NCBI RefSeq assembly: GCF_030272615.1
Contig: NC_081405.1
Coordinates: 155,169,613 to 155,233,612, forward strand
Origin: Cryptomeria japonica
Lineage: Eukaryota; Streptophyta; Pinopsida; Cupressales; Cupressaceae
Direction of reading: 5' to 3'
DNA: 64,000 bases
Numbering within the stretch: the first letter of the stretch is position 1; the number at the start of each line of letters is the position of its first letter. Both the position numbers and the translations under genes were made by a program. This document shows, in pieces, positions 59,480 to 64,000 of this stretch. The notes under the pieces were generated by a model. It was not told the DNA's origin and did not search any database. It saw nothing but the letters and a program-made list of their open reading frames with translations.

Positions 59480-60871
59480 ATGATCTCTGGAGATTTGGAT
59501 ATGGCAGATCTATCTCATTTGATGCATGCATGTGGAAAGGAACACATTATTCATTCCCAATTAGGGGCAAGCGTCTCTTCTTCGAAAGATCCTTTTCACA
59601 TGAAAAAGGTGAATGGTTGTTTGGAGAGATCCCAATCGTCCAGTTCTGTTTATTCAACCTGAGCACATTTCAGAGGATGTTGAATATTAGTGTAATCATG
59701 CTCTCATATGCAAATTTATTGGTCTTCACCTCTCTATACTTGTTTTAGAGTCTTGATCACACCGTGTTTGGAATTTAGGAGGAGACATGGATCTACTTAT
59801 AGCAGCCAATAACTATTTTCTAGTTATTTTTTCTAGCTTGGCAGATAGGAACAAGGCTTTTGAGGGTGGCCCTTATTTTTTCAACCAGGTGGGAATCTTT
59901 ATCAAACCTTGGCATATTGGCTTTAATTCTACTAAGGAGCTTCCCTCTCATGATTTCCAAGGCTTCGGTTGGAATTCTGGAGAGAAGATATTCTTCACCT
60001 AATCTCACTGCTTCTTGGTAAACCTGTGGGTTCGGCTTCACAAACTCAAGATAAAAAGGTAATTTCCTATGCTCGTATATGTGTAGAAGTTGATTTAAAT
60101 AATCCTTTGCCAGACTCTATGGAAATCTGTTTGGGGACATCTCCTTGGATCCAACAGTTGGACTATGAGATCCTACCATTTAGATACAAAATTTGTCATG
60201 AATATGGTCATTTATAGCAAAGGTCCCATAAATAAATATTCTAAAATTACTATTTCTAATCCTCATCACTCTATTCTGGGGGAAGATAAGGGGAAATCCC
60301 CTATGCCTAATGGTCATGTGGATAAGGATGCCTTCATTCCATTCAAACCTCTGAATAAAGAGAAATGAAAGAAGAGAACCTGGTTGGATAGGAAAAATGA
60401 TGTCATCGTAAATAGGTTTGATATTCTAGAGGATTTGGTGCAAGAGGAAGGAGTTCCAGTTCACATGTCCTTGGGTGCCCAATTTTAGCATGAGGTGCTG
60501 GATGGGGATTCCAAGAAAGAGGGTCAAGCCCTATCTTTGGAGAATCAATAGGATGTTCAAATGGTTATGGATTTGCCTTCCCATGTTTGGGACAACAGAG
60601 ATCTTAGTGGGTCATAGGTCCTTGAAGGTGCAGTGGTCATGGCATCTACTCCTCCTTCCACTATAGTGGCCTCAGGTTCTGTGAAGATTAACAAAGCCCC
60701 ACATGTTTTAGGCTTGCAACAGAAGACCCTCAAAAAGGGTTCTTTAGACAAACCTTTAAGGAGTGGATGAAAAATAGATCCTGGGAAAAGGTTAAGCTTA
60801 TTGGTGATACTTTGGTTGAGTCAGGGTCTGTGAAGCCCATTGATTCCCACTTCTCTCAACCACATAAATGA
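59480..60871 (+). pseudogene. LINE-3 ORF1
   Basis: Starts MISGDLDMADLSHLMHACGK at 59480. The DUF4283-like part is better preserved than in LINE-2: NNYFLVIFSSLADRNKAFEG, then PYFFNQVGIFIKPWHIGFN and KELPSHDFQGFGW. The CCHC region (KICHEYGH near 60190) has lost its last Cys through a change after GHL. The frame shifts several times. The end reads HFSQPHK then TGA at 60869-60871, overlapping the ORF2 ATG as ATGA. Confidence 0.82.
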
Positions 60872-63057
60872 TTGTGCTCTCATGGAATGTAAGGGGATTG
60901 AACAACATCCCTAGACAAAAGGTTGTTCACAGATTAATTGACTATGAGTCTCCTAATGTTTTTTTTATTCAAGAAACCAAGCTTTCAGTGGATGGTTTGG
61001 CCAGTTGTGCTTTGCATGTCTGGCTAGGGCCTTTGGCAGGAAGTGTTCTCTCATGGTAGTTTGGGGGGGTTGCTTTCTTTTGGAACCCGTGGAAAAATTC
61101 CCCTTTGTGGTGGTTTTCTAGTAGGTCTTCCATTTCTATGGTTGCTTCTAGCTTTGAGACTAAAGAAATATGCCTCATCCCTAATATTTATGCTCCTACT
61201 AATCTTGTGGGTAAGTCACATATTTGGGCTCACATCAATCTTGTTCATGCTCAAGATCCTTTTCTCCCCTGGATTTTGGTTGTAAATTTTAATGTTGTTA
61301 CTAGTTTGGAGGAAAAGTGAGGTGGGTTATTCAGGCTTGATCCTTCCTCAAATTTACTCAAAGATAATATTGTTCTCTTGAATCTCATTGATGTGAAGCC
61401 AATTAATGATGTCTTTACATGGAATACTAGGAGGAGTGGTGTTGAGGCTATCTCAATAAGGCTTGATAGATTTTTGGTTTCCTTCTATTGGGTGCATGAT
61501 AGGTGGTCCACCAGTTCAGAAATTCTTAATAGGAGGGGTTTCTTATCATTGGCCTATTAAGCTTTCTATTACATCTTTTAGAACCTCTAAAAATACCTGT
61601 TTCAAATTAAAATTGATGTGGTTTCATGATCAGTCGTTGAGGGATCTTATGGTTGATTGGTGGTATGAAGGGGTGCCTATGTACACCTTTGGGAAGAGAT
61701 TATAACATGTGAAATACAAGCTAAAGAGGTGGAATAAACAATGTTTTGGGAATCTGCATAGACACAAGATGGCAGCTCATTCCAAGCTGGATGAGGTTAT
61801 GCGTCAAATTAGGGATCAAGGGATGACTGTTGAGCTCAATATGACTGAGTCCCTTGCTCTAATGGACTTAGAAGAGTGGGAGTTGCGTGAGAAGATTTTT
61901 GAGAAACAAAAGTCTCGTGTGGATTGGCTCCAAGAAGGTGATAGAAAAACTTCTTTTTTTTCATAATTATGTTAAGGCTTGAAGGTATGGTAACTCTATT
62001 ATCTCTTTCATATCTTCAGAAGGGGTTCATCTTTCATCTAAAGAATAAATTTCTACAAAAGCTGTCAGTTTTTTTTCTAATTTGTTTACCAAAGAGGTTC
62101 CTCAAGCTATTGTGGAAGAGAGGGCCATCTTAAACTATATTCCCCCTCTTGTCTATGTTGAAATGAATGCACCCCATTTTGTTGTCTGAACCTGAGGGGG
62201 TTGTGTTTCAAATGAAAAAAGGTAAGGCTCCTGGCCCTGACGAGTTTCCTATTGAGTTTTTTCAAGAATTTTGGGAGATTATAAAGTATGATCTTTTAGA
62301 TGTGGTCCAAGAATCTCATAGGAATAAATAAATGCTCAAATCTAAAAAATTCACCTTCTTGTCTCTCGTTCCTAAGAAGGAGGGGGCTAATAGCTTGGAT
62401 CAGTACAAGCCTACTACTTTATGTAATGATGTCTACAAGATAATCACTAAATTGATTGATGAACAACTCAAACCTCTGCTTAGCACTTTGGTTTCTAAGG
62501 AGCAAGGTGGTTTCATTGATGGAAGACATATCCTTGATGGAGTTGTGATAACAATGGAGGCTATTCATTCGATGGCTTCCTCCAAGGAGAAGGCTATGTT
62601 TGTTAAACTTGACATGGCCAAAGCTTATGATAGGGTGAGTTGGGAATTCTTACAGAAGATCATTTTGGCTTTTGGTTTTGGAGAAGAGTGGGTGAATTGG
62701 GTTCTTAGTTGTGTGACTTCTACCTCTTTCCGAGTTCTTATTAATGGGGAACCCTCATAATTGTTTAGCGCTTCGTGGGGGCTTCGACAACTAGACCCTA
62801 TATCTCCCTATTTATTTATTCTCATGGCTGAAGGTCTTAGCAGATTTCTCACTTCCCAAGTGAGACATGGTCTTATTCAAGGCTGGAGTTGGAGCAATGC
62901 TTTAGCTCCCTACTCTCATCTTCAGTTTGTGGATGACATAGGTTTGGTGGGCAGGGCCAGAATCAGTGAGGCAGTGAATTTCAAGAGAGCTTTGGATATC
63001 TATTGCAAAGCCTTAGGTCAGAAAATTAATAAAGATAAATCATCCATATATTTCTAG
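60868..63057 (+). pseudogene. LINE-3 ORF2 (endonuclease and partial RT)
   Basis: Starts MIVLSWNVRGLNNIPRQKVV at 60868. The endonuclease retains FIQETKLSVDGL, NIYAPTNLVGKSH and FTWNTRRSGVEAIS, but the GDFN block reads VNFN, so the catalytic Asp is gone. The RT has DQYKPTTLCNDVYKIITKLI, GGFIDGRHILDGVVITMEA, and VKLDMAKAYDRVSWEFLQK. The intact catalytic FVDDIGLVGRA (62927-62959) and GQKINKDKSSIYF follow, after which the deletion junction brings a TAG at 63055-63057. Frame changes occur, for example between about 61560 and 61710. Confidence 0.9.
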
Positions 63058-63189
63058 TGGTGGTGCTGGTGGTTCTTTTAGGATCCTTTTAGTTTTTGTT
63101 GCTGTTTTGGTGGGCTAAGGCCTATTCTTTGAATTTCTGTGATTTCTGAATAAATCTTTACCCCTTTTTTCAAAAAACAAAAACAAAAA
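63058..63189 (+). other. LINE-3 3' untranslated region and A-rich tail
   Basis: A G/T-rich 3' sequence (GGTGGTGCTGGTGGTTC, then GGGCTAAGGCC), a run near GAATAAATC that could serve as a poly(A) signal, C/T-rich TTTACCCCTTTTTTC, and the A-rich tail. LINE-2 lacks this segment and ends instead in GAGGCTCTGGATGAGCC. Confidence 0.8.
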
Positions 63190-63420
63190 AACTATAACCA
63201 TAATTTAACTGTATCTCAATAATTTATTTTATAACCTTAATTAAATAGTAATTGAATCATAGTCCTAACCCTAATTGAACCCTACTCCTATTTAAACTCT
63301 AACATTGAGCTATAAATCTAACCCTAATTAAAATATAATCCTAACCCTTTTTGTAATAGTAATTGAATATATTTTTTTCAAACAATTTGCAAATAGAAGA
63401 GATAAATTAAAAGAATTATA
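63190..63420. repeat. Telomere-like degenerate tract downstream of LINE-3
   Basis: After the target duplication the sequence continues with CCTAACCCTAATTGAACCC-type words to about 63350. It then has a 60-bp segment (TTTGTAATAGTAATTGA to AAATAGAAGAGAT) that also occurs before the tract at 58680-58740 and 45520-45575. The array was therefore longer than the part lying 5' of the LINE, and it repeats at a higher order. Confidence 0.8.
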
Positions 63421-64000
63421 TAAAATCAATTTATTTATTTATTTTCAATTAGAATACTGTAACCCTTCTAAAAAATAATATTTATTTGAGAATGTGATTA
63501 GTGCATAGATCATAGTAGTAAAGAAAATTTAAATAAAAACTGTAGCAAATGAGATGAAAGTGAGAACAATTTATATTTATATTACATTGTATTAATATTT
63601 ATTATTTCACAATTAATTAATAATCAATTAATTCTAGCATCAAAATATTTTCACCTAGTTTCAATAATAAAGGTAAAATTTATTTGTCATGATAGTTACC
63701 TTGTAACATATATCAAATTAGAAAAAGTTTAGATTTATTATCAAATTTTTATATTGCCAATTGCCTGATAACTAAAATAAAGCTTTAAAAGATTTAAAGA
63801 GATACAAATTCTAAATAATTGCAAAATAAAATTAAACCATACTAAATATTATTTTAATGACCTAAAAATTTGCCTAAAAAATTTCATTTAGAAAATGGAT
63901 CCGGGAAATCCGGGTAATAAGATGCAAATTATTTGAGCCAATTAGATTGAAGAAAAATAATTTTTGTAATTTGAAAACTTAAAAATCATGCATCTTAACT
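63421..64000. other. AT-rich sequence, nothing recognised
   Basis: No open frame, RNA gene or repeat of note to the end of the window. Confidence 0.6.

Larger units (their letters stand above)
59146..63189 (+). mobile_element. LINE-3: internally deleted copy of the same LINE, with tail and target duplication
   Basis: A plus-strand LINE with leader, ORF1, ORF2 up to just past the RT catalytic block, then an abrupt join at 63057 to a 3' untranslated part (63058-63165) and an A-rich tail of ...CAAAAAACAAAAACAAAAAAA form. It is flanked by the 15-16 bp duplication AACTATAACCATAATT (59130-59145, 63190-63205), typical of target-primed reverse transcription. Relative to LINE-2, about 2 kb (the rest of RT, zf-RVT, RNase H) is missing. 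Frame changes and stops are numerous. Confidence 0.93.

Noticed and set aside
1-64000. CRISPR arrays, operons, riboswitches and bacterial-type signals
   Set aside because: None are seen. The content is plant nuclear, and the direct repeats present are LTRs, LINE duplications or simple repeats.

Overview
This window looks like intergenic DNA from a land plant with a large, repeat-rich nuclear genome. The evidence is a plant-type nuclear tRNA-Leu gene, L1-type LINEs whose ORF2 ends in RNase H, Copia LTR elements primed by initiator tRNA-Met, a hAT-type MITE, and CCCTAA-rich tracts like degenerate plant telomere repeat. A gymnosperm is my guess, not something the sequence proves. Overall AT content is high. 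I find no intact protein-coding host gene; the only feature I would call functional with confidence is tRNA-Leu(CAG) at 4409-4489 on the minus strand.

Layout. 1-6211 is AT-rich, with one weak exon candidate, simple repeats and the tRNA. 6212-33006 is a nest of LTR retrotransposon fossils. Element A (+) spans the whole block. Element D (+, 10161-15245) sits in A's pol. Element B (-, 17480-32242) sits in A's 3' LTR. Element C (+, 24156-31786) sits in B's right-hand LTR. Target-site duplications and continuation of the outer sequence support each step. 33200-35120 (-) is a degraded gene related to a protein carried by elements C and E. 35150-41835 (-) is an old LINE (LINE-1) that carries a 296-bp hAT-type MITE. 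41836-45137 is AT-rich with no gene seen. 45138-57606 holds a second LINE (LINE-2, +) plus 710 bp of upstream flank, bounded by 139-bp direct repeats and split by LTR element E (-, 49619-54976). 58436-63189 is a second copy of the same flank and LINE (LINE-3, +); it is internally deleted but keeps its 3' end, an A-rich tail and a 15-16 bp target-site duplication. The last 600 bp are AT-rich.

Most interesting. Elements C and E lack recognisable pol and instead carry two proteins: a coiled-coil protein with up to four CCHC knuckles, and a second protein sharing 'LSRVHG', 'VTGL'-like and 'DDICF' blocks between the two elements. A diverged relative of the second protein stands alone at 33.2-35.1 kb. 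Element A joins the first of these proteins to a Copia RT-RNase H. All four Copia-like elements (A, B, C, E) share a short element near the inner end of their LTRs that can fold into a hairpin, with one base pair swapped between families. LTR elements are treated as fossils here: all are broken, and only extents, parts and relative ages are given.
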